A stretch of DNA of 37,710 nt from Frankiaceae bacterium (GCA_030840645.1 JAVEEC010000133.1:1-37710); one strand, 5' to 3'. Positions 1 through 7,990 are shown, numbered from the stretch's first letter. The notes: generated from the letters alone by a model not told the origin. Program-made: numbers and translations.

Positions 1-2
1 TC

Positions 3-158
3 GTCATCGACGCGGTCCGCTGCTGCAAGATCGCGAAGGACCGCGGCATCGGCGGCCCGCTGCTCGGGCCGAGCTCGTACTTCATGAAGAGCCCGCCGGA
101 GCAGTACCGCGACGACGAGTGCCGCACCCTCACCGAGCGGTTCATCGCCGGCGAGTAA
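3..158 (+). CDS. ino1: Inositol-3-phosphate synthase, C-terminal fragment
   Basis: This is the last 51 codons of a gene that enters from the left edge, ending at TAA 156-158. The reading frame gives the conserved C-terminal run [20 protein letters not shown] followed by a short charged tail ending in FIAGE, which matches the C-terminus of actinobacterial myo-inositol-1-phosphate synthase. The enzyme converts glucose-6-phosphate to inositol-3-phosphate, the precursor of phosphatidylinositol and mycothiol, in the cytosol. The NAD-binding part is outside the window. A strong hairpin follows the stop codon. Identification rests on the tail alone but this segment is very characteristic. Confidence 0.85.
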   Translation, partial: VIDAVRCCKIAKDRGIGGPLLGPSSYFMKSPPEQYRDDECRTLTERFIAGE

Positions 159-172
159 CGCTCCAGGACGTC

Positions 173-210
173 CCGAGGCCCGGCCCTGCTCGACAGGGGC
201 CGGGCCTCGG
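173..210 (+). terminator. Strong hairpin terminator after ino1
   Basis: The arms 173-188 and 194-210 are complementary over 16 bp with one bulged G in the right arm, and enclose a five-base loop. It begins 15 nt after the ino1 stop. There is no U-tract, as is usual for actinobacterial hairpin terminators. It separates ino1 from the HdeD-like gene. Confidence 0.75.
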
Positions 211-277
211 CGTATCCGGGATTGGTTCGGGAGGGCGGTGGTAGCAGGAGGCCGTACGCCGACCTCTTGGAGGAGCC

Positions 278-868
278 ATGCTCGTCCTGCTCAGCGAGCG
301 CTGGTACGTGTTCGCGATCCGCGGCGCCGCCGCCGTCCTGTTCGGCATCCTCACCGCGTTCTGGCCGGGAATCACGGTGTTCGTGCTGGTGATGTTGTTC
401 GGGGCGTACGTCTTGATCGACGGCGTCGTCACGACGGTGTCGGCCATCCGCGGCCGGGTCCGCAAGCACCGCGGTCTCGTGGCGCTCGGCGGGCTCACCG
501 GCGTCGCGGCCGGCGTGGTGACGTTCCTCTGGCCGGCGATCACGGCGCTGGCGCTGCTGTACGTCATCGCGGCGTGGATGTTCGTGACCGGCATCGTGCA
601 CGTCGCGACCGCGATCCGGCTGCGCAGGGAGATCAGCAACGAGTGGCTGCTCGGCCTCGGCGGCTTCCTGTCCGTCGCGGCCGGGATCGCGCTCGCCGTG
701 CTGCCCGGCGTCGGGCTGCTCGCGCTGACCTGGCTGGTCGGCGCGTACGCGATCGTGTTCGGCTCGGTGCTCATCGCGCTGGCCGTGCGGCTGCGGACGA
801 CGCACCTCGACCTCGCCGTCGACCTGCGCGACCCGGCCTCGTCGCGCCGGAGCATGGTCGAGCACTAG
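278..868 (+). CDS. HdeD-like (DUF308) six-helix membrane protein
   Basis: The 196-residue protein is almost entirely hydrophobic, with about six membrane segments arranged as three helical pairs, each pair carrying a similar 'A..LFG..T.FWPGI' or 'G..SVAAGI' type motif. This is the architecture of the HdeD/DUF308 family, named after the E. coli acid-resistance membrane protein. The biochemical role in actinobacteria is not known. The start ATG at 278 has an excellent Shine-Dalgarno sequence (GGAGGAG at 269-275). It stands alone between a terminator and a large imperfect inverted repeat at 878-948. The family call is fairly secure and the function is not. Confidence 0.75.
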   Translation: MLVLLSERWYVFAIRGAAAVLFGILTAFWPGITVFVLVMLFGAYVLIDGVVTTVSAIRGRVRKHRGLVALGGLTGVAAGVVTFLWPAITALALLYVIAAWMFVTGIVHVATAIRLRREISNEWLLGLGGFLSVAAGIALAVLPGVGLLALTWLVGAYAIVFGSVLIALAVRLRTTHLDLAVDLRDPASSRRSMVEH

Positions 869-877
869 CGGCGCGCT

Positions 878-948
878 CGCTCGCTTCTGTGCAGCCCGTA
901 CGCCCCCCTTGCCCCCCTTGCCCTGTGGTGATCTTCACAGAACGAGCG
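878..948. terminator. Inverted repeat with C-rich loop after HdeD-like gene
   Basis: The segment 878-891 (CGCTCGCTTCTGTG) is complementary to 936-948 (CACAGAACGAGCG) with one bulged base. The 44-nt loop holds a short tandem repeat of CCCCCTTG. It starts 9 nt after the HdeD-like stop codon, so it is probably a terminator; the long loop makes this less certain. Confidence 0.4.
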
Positions 949-1073
949 GGCGGCGGGGTGATTTCTCCGGACTTGTCCTGAGTCGTGCCGCGAGTTTCCA
1001 CCAGGCCACCCGGCGGGGCTCAACCGAACGGTGTTCAGCACCGACATGACGGCGACACGGGAGGTCGTCGGTC

Positions 1074-1919
1074 ATGGTCTTAGGTCACGTACGGATCGCG
1101 CTGGCCGGGTGCGCGGTGGCGACGCTCGGCCTCCTGCCGCTGGCGGCATACGCCGGCAACGGCGGGGGCGCCACCCCGCTGCCCGCCCCGACGCTGCCGC
1201 CGGTCGTGATCCCGACCGTTCCGGTGGTGGTACCGCCGGTGCCGACCATCCCGGTGCCGACCCTGCCGGTCGCCATCCCGACGATCCCGGTACCGACCAT
1301 CCCCGTGCCGACCGTGCCCGTCCCGACCCTGCCCGTTCCCACGGTGCCGGTCCCGACCATCCCGGTGCCCACGTTGCCGGTCCCGACGCTGCCCGTCGAC
1401 GTGCCGACCCTGCCGGTCCCGACGCTGCCGGTCGAGGTTCCCACCCTCCCCGTACCGACCCTGCCGGTGGACCTCCCGTCCCTCCCGGTGCCGACGCTGC
1501 CGGGCGGAACCGTTCCCGATCTGCCGGTCGCGCTGCCGACGGCGCTGCCGCCGTTGCCTGCGGACCTGCCGGTCGGCGTCCCGCTGCCGCCGACGCCGGG
1601 CCTGCCCCCCGCCCTGGAGGGCGCCGTCGTCATGCCGCCGGTCGCCGGGGTCGAGGGCACCGCGCTGGACACGAACGGCGACGGCCTCGCCGATGTCGTC
1701 GTCGCGAAGGACGGCACCGTGCGCCGCGTCGGCCCGGTCGCGCCCGCGCGGCCCGGCGCGCCCCGCACCGTCGGGAACGCCCTGACGCGAACGGGCTCGA
1801 CGTCGACGTACGGCGCGGCCGCCGGCTCGTCCCGGGCGGCCGCCGCGACCGCGGCGGTGCTGCTCGTCGTCGCGATGGGCGCCCTGCACGTGACCGCCGC
1901 CGTCCGCCGGAACGGCTAG
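1074..1919 (+). CDS. Secreted, membrane-anchored Pro-Thr-Val repeat protein
   Basis: A 281-residue protein of unknown function. Residues 1-27 form a signal peptide (hydrophobic core, then AYAG). Residues about 38-150 are a low-complexity run built from (V/I)PT(L/I/V)PVPT units, a stiff proline-rich stalk. Residues 199-210 read DTNGDGLADVVV, which resembles a Ca-binding DxNGDGxxD loop of dockerin, thrombospondin or FG-GAP type. A single transmembrane helix at about 255-278 ends in a short RRNG tail, so the stalk would sit outside the cell, anchored at the C-terminus. ATG 1074 is preceded by GGGAGG with suitable spacing. It has no LPXTG motif. No homologue is recognised. Rapid repeat-length variation is likely. 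Confidence 0.7.
   Translation: MVLGHVRIALAGCAVATLGLLPLAAYAGNGGGATPLPAPTLPPVVIPTVPVVVPPVPTIPVPTLPVAIPTIPVPTIPVPTVPVPTLPVPTVPVPTIPVPTLPVPTLPVDVPTLPVPTLPVEVPTLPVPTLPVDLPSLPVPTLPGGTVPDLPVALPTALPPLPADLPVGVPLPPTPGLPPALEGAVVMPPVAGVEGTALDTNGDGLADVVVAKDGTVRRVGPVAPARPGAPRTVGNALTRTGSTSTYGAAAGSSRAAAATAAVLLVVAMGALHVTAAVRRNG
1230..1505 (+). repeat. Tandem degenerate 12-15 bp repeat coding for PVPT units
   Basis: The DNA alternates variants of CCGGTGCCGAC(C/G) encoding the stalk of the surface protein. Units vary at third codon positions (CCGGTC, CCCGTT, CCGGTA), so the protein repeat is better conserved than the DNA. This suggests selection on the peptide repeat rather than very recent expansion. Confidence 0.7.
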
Positions 1920-1935
1920 CCCGACGGAGTTCCGG

Positions 1936-1941
1936 TACCGT
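1936..1941 (+). promoter_or_regulatory. Putative -10 element, leaderless transcript
   Basis: TACCGT lies 7 nt before the ATG at 1949 and there is no Shine-Dalgarno sequence. This spacing places the transcription start at or next to the A of the start codon. No clear -35 is seen. Confidence 0.5.
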
Positions 1942-1948
1942 CCGCCGG

Positions 1949-3004
1949 ATGGAGGACGTTCTGCGGCAGTGGGGTGGGGAGTACGCGCTGACCGCGTACG
2001 ACGAGCCGTCGGGCGCGTACATGTTCATCGCGGTGCACTCGACCCGGCTCGGTCCCGGCGCCGGCGGGACGCGGATGAAGACGTACGCGACCCCGGGCGA
2101 CGGGCTGCTGGACGCGTGCCGGCTGGCCGAGGCGATGACGTTGAAGATGGCCGTCGCGGGGCTGCCGATGGGCGGCGCGAAGTCGGTCCTCGCGGTCCCC
2201 GGAGAGCTCGACCCCGAGGTTCGGCGCAACCTCCTGCTGCGGCACGGGCGCAACGTGCACGCCCTCGGCGGCGCGTACCGCACAGGCCCGGACATGAACA
2301 CCAACTCCGCGGACATGGACACGCTGAACGAGGTGACGCCGTACGCGTTCGGGCGCAGCGTCGCGAACGGCGGCAGCGGCTCGTCCGCGCCGGACACCGC
2401 GGTCGGGGTGTTCCACGGGATCGTCGCGAGCGTGGCGCACGCGTTCGGCTCGGCGGACCTGACCGGGCGCCGGGTGCTGGTCCAGGGCGCGGGCGCGGTC
2501 GGCGGGCCGCTGGCGGAGATGCTGGTCAAGGCGGGCGCGCACGTGATCGTGAGCGACGTGTCGCTGGAACGCGTCGAGGCGCTGTACGACACCCTCGGCG
2601 TCGAGGTCGTGGCGCCGGCATCGGAGTTCGACACCGAGTGCGACGTGTACGCGCCCTGCGCGACCGGCGGCGTCCTCGACGCGACGACGATCCCGCGGCT
2701 GCGTTGCCGGATCGTGGCGGGCGCCGCCAACAACCCGCTCTCCCAGCGCTCCGACGGCGAGCTGCTGCGCGCGGCGGGGATCCTCTACGCGCCGGACTTC
2801 GTGATCAACGCGGGCGGCGGCATCCACCTGATCGGGTACGAGGCGCTCGGCTGGACGACCGAGCAGGTCGAGGCGCACCTGATCGGGATCGGGACGACGC
2901 TGACCGAGATCTACCGCGCGGCCGACGCGGAGGGCATCAGCACCGAGGAGGCGGCCGAACGCGTCGCCCACGCCCGCCTCGCCGTCGGGCCTTCGCCGAG
3001 TTAG
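1949..3004 (+). CDS. Leu/Val/Phe-type amino acid dehydrogenase
   Basis: The 351-residue protein belongs to the Glu/Leu/Phe/Val dehydrogenase family, which oxidatively deaminates branched-chain or aromatic amino acids with NAD. The N-terminal catalytic domain has the substrate-binding and catalytic lysines K66 (LKMAVAGLP) and K78 (PMGGAKSV). The Rossmann domain follows, with VLVQGAGAVGG at about 177-186. The length fits leucine/valine dehydrogenase (350-370) rather than glutamate dehydrogenase. The frame is open further upstream but ATG 1949 gives the normal family N-terminus and has a -10-like TACCGT 7 nt away. Exact substrate preference (Leu, Val or Phe) cannot be read from the sequence. Confidence 0.85.
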   Translation: MEDVLRQWGGEYALTAYDEPSGAYMFIAVHSTRLGPGAGGTRMKTYATPGDGLLDACRLAEAMTLKMAVAGLPMGGAKSVLAVPGELDPEVRRNLLLRHGRNVHALGGAYRTGPDMNTNSADMDTLNEVTPYAFGRSVANGGSGSSAPDTAVGVFHGIVASVAHAFGSADLTGRRVLVQGAGAVGGPLAEMLVKAGAHVIVSDVSLERVEALYDTLGVEVVAPASEFDTECDVYAPCATGGVLDATTIPRLRCRIVAGAANNPLSQRSDGELLRAAGILYAPDFVINAGGGIHLIGYEALGWTTEQVEAHLIGIGTTLTEIYRAADAEGISTEEAAERVAHARLAVGPSPS

Positions 3005-3155
3005 CAGGCGCCTCGACGGTGTTGGTCGCTTTGACGTGACAGGCAGTTGGCTAGCGGTGCCGGTGAGAGCCCATAGCGACGCCACCACAGCGCGCCTCCC
3101 TCGAACGCAGTGTGCTGCTCCGTAGCCTGGTACTCACCGCCGAGAGGAGGCTGCG

Positions 3156-3443
3156 ATGGCTCTGCGACTGCCGGAATCGGTCTCGCGAATCTGGCATCGC
3201 CTGACGTACCGTCAGGTCATGGCTGCAGACGATGTCTCTCGTGTCGAACCAGTCCGGCGCCTTGCCGAGCTCGATCGCTGGGTCGGTCTATGGGTGGCTG
3301 TCAAGGACGAGCGGGTCGTCGCCGCCGCACCGACGTCGCGCGACCTCGTACGCAAGGTGATCGAGATGGGGCCGTCGGCGCGGGGAGCGGTCGCTCAGTT
3401 CGTTCCTGAGCCCAGCGAGGCCATCGTCATCGGAATGGGCTGA
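3156..3443 (+). CDS. Small DUF5678-like protein
   Basis: A 95-residue protein with a good Shine-Dalgarno (GAGAGGAGG) before ATG 3156. Its centre, LDRWVGLWVAVKDERVVAAA followed by SRDLVRKVIEMG, has the pattern of the DUF5678 family (a W-VA-K-ERVVA strand pair and a following helix). The function of that family is not known. Codon use is looser at third positions (TCT, CGT, CTA, GTA codons) than in neighbouring genes, a possible sign of transfer. The stop codon overlaps the open frame of the aspartic-protease-like gene, which reads in the -1 frame from here. The pair probably acts together. Confidence 0.6.
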   Translation: MALRLPESVSRIWHRLTYRQVMAADDVSRVEPVRRLAELDRWVGLWVAVKDERVVAAAPTSRDLVRKVIEMGPSARGAVAQFVPEPSEAIVIGMG

Positions 3444-3961
3444 CAGTTCCAGGCATCATCAGGAAGCACCCGTACCGCGAAGAGGGCAACCCGCCCATTC
3501 TCCGGCCCACCGTCGACGTCCGCGTCCGGCTCGAACCGCACGGCGACTGGACCCTTCGAGCGCTCATCGACAGCGGGGCACCCATCACGGTGTTCGACAG
3601 GGGCGTTGCGGATGCGCTCAACATCCGCCTCGGACGGACGGGCGCGGAGACCGGCTCGATCCGGATGTTGGGCGGCCAATGGCCCGTGCAGTTCGAGGTC
3701 ATCGACATCAACCTCGTGGCAGATCAATCCGTCTCGTGGGCCGCGCGTGCGGCATTCGTGAAGGACCCGACCCTCGCCATGCCGTTCCAGGGGCTGCTGG
3801 GTACGGACGGCTTCCTGGACCGCTTCGTGGTGACGTTCAACAAGTACTACGACTACTTCCTCATCGAGCAACCGGGCAGCTGGGAGGAGCGGGCGCCGTC
3901 GGGCTTCGATGCCGCGGCGATGGCCGACGACGACCCGCAATGGCAGCGCCCAGGCATCTGA
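3440..3961 (+). CDS. Retropepsin-like aspartic protease homologue, start uncertain
   Basis: The open frame carries the aspartic-protease signature ALIDSGAPITVFD (3560-3598) followed by the family pattern of a second half with GLLGTDGFLDRFVVTFN (3797-3847), like bacterial single-domain retropepsin-type proteins. The active site is D-S-G, a known variant of D-T-G. The first ATG/GTG/TTG in frame is GTG 3590, but starting there removes the catalytic motif. Coding-like sequence runs upstream to CTG 3440, which overlaps the TGA of the DUF5678-like gene as CTGA. The coordinates assume this non-standard start, about 173 residues; a frameshift fusion or a sequence error are the alternatives. No signal peptide is visible. 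Confidence 0.6.
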   Translation: MTVPGIIRKHPYREEGNPPILRPTVDVRVRLEPHGDWTLRALIDSGAPITVFDRGVADALNIRLGRTGAETGSIRMLGGQWPVQFEVIDINLVADQSVSWAARAAFVKDPTLAMPFQGLLGTDGFLDRFVVTFNKYYDYFLIEQPGSWEERAPSGFDAAAMADDDPQWQRPGI

Positions 3962-3971
3962 CCTGTTCCCG

Positions 3972-3977
3972 TACGGT
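3972..3977 (+). promoter_or_regulatory. Putative -10 element, leaderless transcript
   Basis: TACGGT lies 6 nt before GTG 3984, with no ribosome binding site between. It therefore supports both the choice of this GTG and a leaderless mRNA for the transporter. Confidence 0.5.
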
Positions 3978-3983
3978 GGGCCG

Positions 3984-5288
3984 GTGCTGACCGACCTGCG
4001 CGCGGTCCTGCGGGAGCCGCACTTCGGGCAGCTCTACGCGACCCGGCTGACCGCCCAGGCGGCCGACGGCGTGTTCCAGGTGGCGCTTGCGTCGTTCGTG
4101 TTGTTCTCGCCCGAGAAGCAGGCGACCGCGGGACGGACGGCGGCGGCGTTCGCGACGCTGCTGCTGCCGTACTCGGTGGTCGGGCCGTTCGCGGGGGTGT
4201 TCATCGACCGCTGGCGCCGCCGCACGATCCTGGTCCGCGCCAACGCCGTCCGCGCCGCGCTCGCGCTGGTCGTCGCGCTGCTGATCGCGAACGGCGTGGA
4301 CAACCCGGCGTTCTACGTCGCGACGCTCGCGGTGCTGTCGGTCAACCGGTTCTTCCTGTCCTCGCTGTCCGCTGCACTGCCGCACGTCGTTCCGCCGGGC
4401 CGCCTGGTCGTCGCGAACGCCGTCTCCACGACGTCGGGCACGGTGATGGCGGTGGTCGGCGGCGGACTGGGCTTCGGCGTCCGCAAGGCGTTCGGCGACG
4501 GCGACGGCGCGAGCGCCGCGGTGGTGGTCACGGCGGCGCTGATGTACGTCGCGTCCGCGATGGTCGCGCGCCGGATGGACGCGGACCTGCTCGGCCCGGA
4601 CAGCGACGACGACGCCGAACGCGAGTCGACGCGCGACGCGTTGCGCGCGGTCCTCGGCGGCATCGGCGCGGGCGCGCGGCACGTGTGGCGCAGGAGGAAG
4701 CCGGCGTACGCGCTGGCGGCGATCAGCGCGCACCGCTTCTTCTACGGCCTCTCGACGGTCGCGACTCTGCTGCTGTACCGCAACTACTTCAAAGCCAACG
4801 GCGTTTACCGCGCGGGCCTGGGCGGGCTCGGCCAGGTGCTGGCGGCGAGCGCGGTCGGCGTGATCCTCGCCGCGCTGATCACGCCGGTGGCGACGCGGCG
4901 GATCGGGAAGGACGCCTGGGTCGTGGCGCTGCTCGCGGCGGCCTGCGTGGTCGAGCTGGCGCTCGGCTTCCCGTACACGCAGCCGGCGTTCCTCGCGGCG
5001 GCGCTGCTGCTCGGCCTGGTCGCGCAGGGCATCAAGATCTGCGTCGACACGATCGTGCAGGAGTCGGTGGCGGACGCGTTCCGCGGCCGGGTGTTCGCGT
5101 TCTACGACATCCTGTTCAACGTCACGTTCGTGTCGGCGGCGGTGCTCGCGGCGCTGATCCTGCCGGACACCGGGAAGTCGTACGGCGTGCTCTCGGTCAT
5201 CGCGATCGGCTACGGCGTGACAGCGCTCGGGTACGTCTCGGTCACCCGATCAGCGAGTCGACCAGCGGCAGCAACGGCGTCGGGATGA
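3984..5288 (+). CDS. MFS transporter
   Basis: A 434-residue integral membrane protein with about 10-12 hydrophobic segments. The loop after the second or third helix reads GVFIDRWRRRTILVRANAVR, the major facilitator D-R-x-x-R-R signature. An acidic cytoplasmic loop (DSDDDAERE) lies in the middle. A second conserved loop, VQESVADAFRGRVFAFYDI, is typical of the MFS_3-like drug/siderophore exporter branch. The substrate is unknown. The frame is open further upstream, but GTG 3984 starts the normal N-terminus (LREPHFGQLYATR) and has a -10-like hexamer just upstream. Its 3' end overlaps the convergent lipoprotein gene by 47 bp. Confidence 0.8.
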   Translation: MLTDLRAVLREPHFGQLYATRLTAQAADGVFQVALASFVLFSPEKQATAGRTAAAFATLLLPYSVVGPFAGVFIDRWRRRTILVRANAVRAALALVVALLIANGVDNPAFYVATLAVLSVNRFFLSSLSAALPHVVPPGRLVVANAVSTTSGTVMAVVGGGLGFGVRKAFGDGDGASAAVVVTAALMYVASAMVARRMDADLLGPDSDDDAERESTRDALRAVLGGIGAGARHVWRRRKPAYALAAISAHRFFYGLSTVATLLLYRNYFKANGVYRAGLGGLGQVLAASAVGVILAALITPVATRRIGKDAWVVALLAAACVVELALGFPYTQPAFLAAALLLGLVAQGIKICVDTIVQESVADAFRGRVFAFYDILFNVTFVSAAVLAALILPDTGKSYGVLSVIAIGYGVTALGYVSVTRSASRPAAATASG

Positions 5289-6363
5289 TGTCCTTCACCT
5301 GATCGGTGATGCTCTCGCTCGTCGGCGGGCTGGTCGGCGGCCTGGTGCTCGGCGGGCGGCTGTTGCCGGGCGTTCCCGGGTTGCGCGTCGGCTGCTGCGT
5401 GGGCTGCGGCGTCGGGCTGACGCCGGGCTGCGGGGAACGGCCGGCGACCGGGGCGTTCGGCGCGGGGGTCGGCGAGGCGGACGGCGCGGGAACGCCGTGC
5501 AGCAGGTCGGCGACGGCCGAGCCGACGTCGGCGACGGAGGTCTTCAGCAGCGCCGCGACGACGCCCCACGAACCGCCCGCACCGCGCCACGCGCGGGCCT
5601 TCGCCGCCGCGGCGGCGCGGCGGGTGTCGTCGCGGCCGGCCGCGCGGCCGATGGCGTCGGCGAGCAGGCCGTCGCTCGCGTGCCCCCCGGGGGCGGGGAC
5701 GTACGCGGCGGGGACGACGACCGCGCCCGCGGTGTCGAGGCCCGCGGCGATGTCGTTGAGCCGCTGGTCGTCCTCGACGACGCCGGGGATGACCGAACGC
5801 TCCCAGGCGTCGTGGCGCAGGTGCAGCACGGTGCCGGCGGCGGGCAGCGCCCGGCCGGCGGCGACGACCTGGAAGAGCGCGGGGAGGCGCAGCGTCGCGC
5901 CCGCCGCGGTGCGCACCCGGACGCGCGCGGAGAGCGCGGCGACCTGGACGGAGTACGACCGCTCGACGCGAACGGCGCCCGCGCTGACGTCGTCAACGGT
6001 CGTGTCGCCCGCGGAGAGGGTGAGGCCGGGACCGCGGCGGCGGTCTACGAGCACCGAGCCGCGGCTGAGGACGACGGTCGCGCCGTCGGGTGCGCCGACC
6101 TCGGTGGCCGGGCCGAGGACGACGAGGCGGCCGCGGACGCCGAGGGTGGCGGTGCCGGCGGCGCCGGTACGGACCCGGTCGCCCTTGCCGAGCTTCTGCC
6201 CGTCGCTCGCGGGGCGTTCCGCGCCGGTGACGGGGACGACGTACGCGTCCCTGACGCCGGTCAGCGTCACGGCCGAGTCGGCGACGGAGGAGCCACAGCC
6301 GCTCAGCGAAAGGGCTACGCAGCCGGCCGCGAGGGCCGCGGCGAGGGCGCCCCGGCCGGGCAT
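5242..6363 (-). CDS. FecR-domain lipoprotein
   Basis: A predicted lipoprotein of 373 residues. The N-terminal segment has a hydrophobic signal and lipobox LSGC with the modified Cys at 23. Residues about 40-160 resemble a FecR domain (GDRVRTGAAGTATLGVRGRL, then a VLSRGSVLVDRR strand and an AVRVERSYSVQV segment), a beta-rich domain found in cell-surface proteins and anti-sigma regulators. The C-terminal third is Pro/Ser/Thr-rich and ends with a short helix. An in-frame ATG at 6411 exists, but ATG 6363 has GGAAAG upstream and gives a normal lipoprotein signal, so it is preferred. It lies downstream of the CCA-adding enzyme gene on the same strand. Function unknown. Confidence 0.7.
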   Translation of the reverse strand: MPGRGALAAALAAGCVALSLSGCGSSVADSAVTLTGVRDAYVVPVTGAERPASDGQKLGKGDRVRTGAAGTATLGVRGRLVVLGPATEVGAPDGATVVLSRGSVLVDRRRGPGLTLSAGDTTVDDVSAGAVRVERSYSVQVAALSARVRVRTAAGATLRLPALFQVVAAGRALPAAGTVLHLRHDAWERSVIPGVVEDDQRLNDIAAGLDTAGAVVVPAAYVPAPGGHASDGLLADAIGRAAGRDDTRRAAAAAKARAWRGAGGSWGVVAALLKTSVADVGSAVADLLHGVPAPSASPTPAPNAPVAGRSPQPGVSPTPQPTQQPTRNPGTPGNSRPPSTRPPTSPPTSESITDQVKDIIPTPLLPLVDSLIG

Positions 6364-6438
6364 CTTTCCGGTCACATCGTGACTATCGGTGCTTAGGACC
6401 CGCCCGCGCATGAGTCGGCGGGACCATCCTGCATAGTC

Positions 6439-7857
6439 CTAAAGAACTAGATCGTGCTCCGCTGCCCACGCGCGGAGCAGCTCGACCGCCTCGTCGTGCG
6501 GGACAGGACCGCGCTCCATCCGCAGGTCGAGCAGGTACCGGTACGCCTGCCCGACCAGCGGGCCCGGCGGGACGCCCAGGATCGTCATGATCTCGGTGCC
6601 GTCGAGGTCGGGGCGGACCGCCTTCAGCTCCTCGGCCGCCATCAGCTCGACGATGCGGTGCTCGAGGGAGTCGTACGACGCCGCCAGCCGCTCCGCCTTG
6701 GCGCGGTTGCGGGTCGTGCAGTCGCTGCGGACCAGCAGGTGCAACCGGTCGAGCAGCGGGCCGGCGTCGGTGACGTAGCGCCGGACCGCGGCGTCGGTCC
6801 ACCCCATCCGGTACGTGTGGAACCGCAGGTGCAGCTCGATCAGGCGGCAGACGTCGTCGGTGAACGCCTTGGAGTACTTAAGCGCGCGCAGCCGCTTGCG
6901 GGCCAGCTTCGCCCCGACCACCTCGTGGTGGTGGAACGACACCCCGTCCGGGCCGATCTCGCGCGTCGCCGGCTTGCCGATGTCGTGGAGCAGCGCGGCC
7001 ATGCGCAGCAGCAGGTCCGGGCCGTCGGGCTCGAGCGCGATGGCGTTGTCCAGCACGGCGAGCGAGTGCAGGTAGACGTCCTTGTGCCGGTGCACGGCGT
7101 CGATGGCGAGACGCATCGCGGGCAGCTCGGGCAGCACCTGCTCGGCGAGCCCCGTGTCGACGAGCAGCATCAGGCCGCGGGCGGGCTCGCGGCCGAGCAG
7201 CAGCTTGGACAGCTCGGCCTGGACGCGTTCGGCGGAGACGATCGCGAGGCGTTCGGCCATGCCGGCCATCGCCGCGACGACCTCGGGCGCGGGCGAGAAG
7301 CCCAGCTGCGCCGCGAACCGCGCCGCCCGCAGCATCCGCAGCGGGTCGTCGCCGAACGACTGCTCCGGCGTGCCCGGCGTCCGCAGCACGCCCTCGGCCA
7401 GGTCGGCCAGGCCGCCGTACGGGTCGACGAACTCGTGGTCGGGTACGGCGACGGCCATCGCGTTGACGGTGAAGTCGCGGCGGGACAGGTCGCCGTCGAG
7501 GGTGTCGCCGTAGACCACCTCGGGCTTCCTCGAGTCGGGGTCGTACGTCTCCGCGCGGAACGTCGTGATCTCGCACCGCACCTCGCCGCGCGCCACCCCG
7601 ATGGTCCCGAACGCCCGCCCGGTCTCCCAGGTGGCGCCCCACTCGCCGACGATGCCGAGGACCTGCTCGGGCCGGGCGTCGGTGGCGAAGTCGAGGTCGT
7701 CGCCGAGGCGGCCGAGCAGCGCGTCGCGGACCGAGCCGCCGACGAGGTAGAGCCGGTGCCCCGCCGCCGCGAACCGGCGGCCGAGGTCGTCGGCGACCGG
7801 CGCGATCCGCAGCAGCTCGGCGACGGCGTGCCGCTGGGCGTCGGTGAGTCGGGACAC
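6439..7857 (-). CDS. cca: CCA-adding tRNA nucleotidyltransferase
   Basis: The 472-residue enzyme adds or repairs the 3' CCA end of tRNA using CTP and ATP. The head domain has LVGGSVRDALLGR (39-50) and the catalytic D-x-D at 54 and 56 (DDLDFATD). Further motifs are the SRRDFTVNAMA segment, the EDPxR-like QSFGDDPLRMLRAARFA segment, and a C-terminal HD domain with LLHDIGKP. This is the actinobacterial PcnA/Rv3907c type with HD domain. The GTG start at 7857 has a -10-like TACCCT 8 nt upstream. It is divergent from the YbaK-like gene, as expected from mycobacterial synteny. Confidence 0.93.
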   Translation of the reverse strand: MSRLTDAQRHAVAELLRIAPVADDLGRRFAAAGHRLYLVGGSVRDALLGRLGDDLDFATDARPEQVLGIVGEWGATWETGRAFGTIGVARGEVRCEITTFRAETYDPDSRKPEVVYGDTLDGDLSRRDFTVNAMAVAVPDHEFVDPYGGLADLAEGVLRTPGTPEQSFGDDPLRMLRAARFAAQLGFSPAPEVVAAMAGMAERLAIVSAERVQAELSKLLLGREPARGLMLLVDTGLAEQVLPELPAMRLAIDAVHRHKDVYLHSLAVLDNAIALEPDGPDLLLRMAALLHDIGKPATREIGPDGVSFHHHEVVGAKLARKRLRALKYSKAFTDDVCRLIELHLRFHTYRMGWTDAAVRRYVTDAGPLLDRLHLLVRSDCTTRNRAKAERLAASYDSLEHRIVELMAAEELKAVRPDLDGTEIMTILGVPPGPLVGQAYRYLLDLRMERGPVPHDEAVELLRAWAAEHDLVL

Positions 7858-7865
7858 GGGGAGTC

Positions 7866-7871
7866 AGGGTA
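7866..7871 (-). promoter_or_regulatory. Putative -10 element of the CCA-adding enzyme gene
   Basis: On the minus strand this reads TACCCT, 8 nt before GTG 7857, with no Shine-Dalgarno sequence. It implies a leaderless or nearly leaderless transcript. Confidence 0.45.
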
Positions 7872-7984
7872 CGGCGTCGCGAGCACCCGCGTTTGCTGTC
7901 CGAATCGGGCGGGTAGGGGCGGGACCGGCTCCAGCAGTGGGTCCGATACCCGAACGGCCTCTACCCCTCGTCCCCCGCCCGGCA

Positions 7985-7990
7985 TAGCGT
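7985..7990 (+). promoter_or_regulatory. Putative -10 element of the YbaK-like gene
   Basis: TAGCGT lies 23 nt before ATG 8014. The gap contains ACGGAGC, a usable Shine-Dalgarno sequence, so this transcript would have a normal short leader. The 7858-8013 gap is the divergent promoter region for the two genes. Confidence 0.4.

Noticed and set aside
1080..1889. Minus-strand open frames opposite the PVPT-repeat gene (Gly-Thr-Val and Arg-Gly-rich repeats)
   Set aside because: They are the complement of a codon-repeat region; the plus-strand frame has a ribosome binding site, signal peptide and membrane anchor, and the antisense frames have none.
2540..2556. Other CACGTG-containing sites (near 1870, 2547, 4680, 8503, 23730) as parS
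   Set aside because: They share only the central CACGTG and lack the TTTC/GAAA flanks.
3420..3445. Canonical -1 slippery heptamer joining the DUF5678-like and protease frames
   Set aside because: The codons before the TGA (GGA ATG GGC TGA) contain no X-XXY-YYZ motif, so a classical programmed frameshift is not supported, though reinitiation remains possible.
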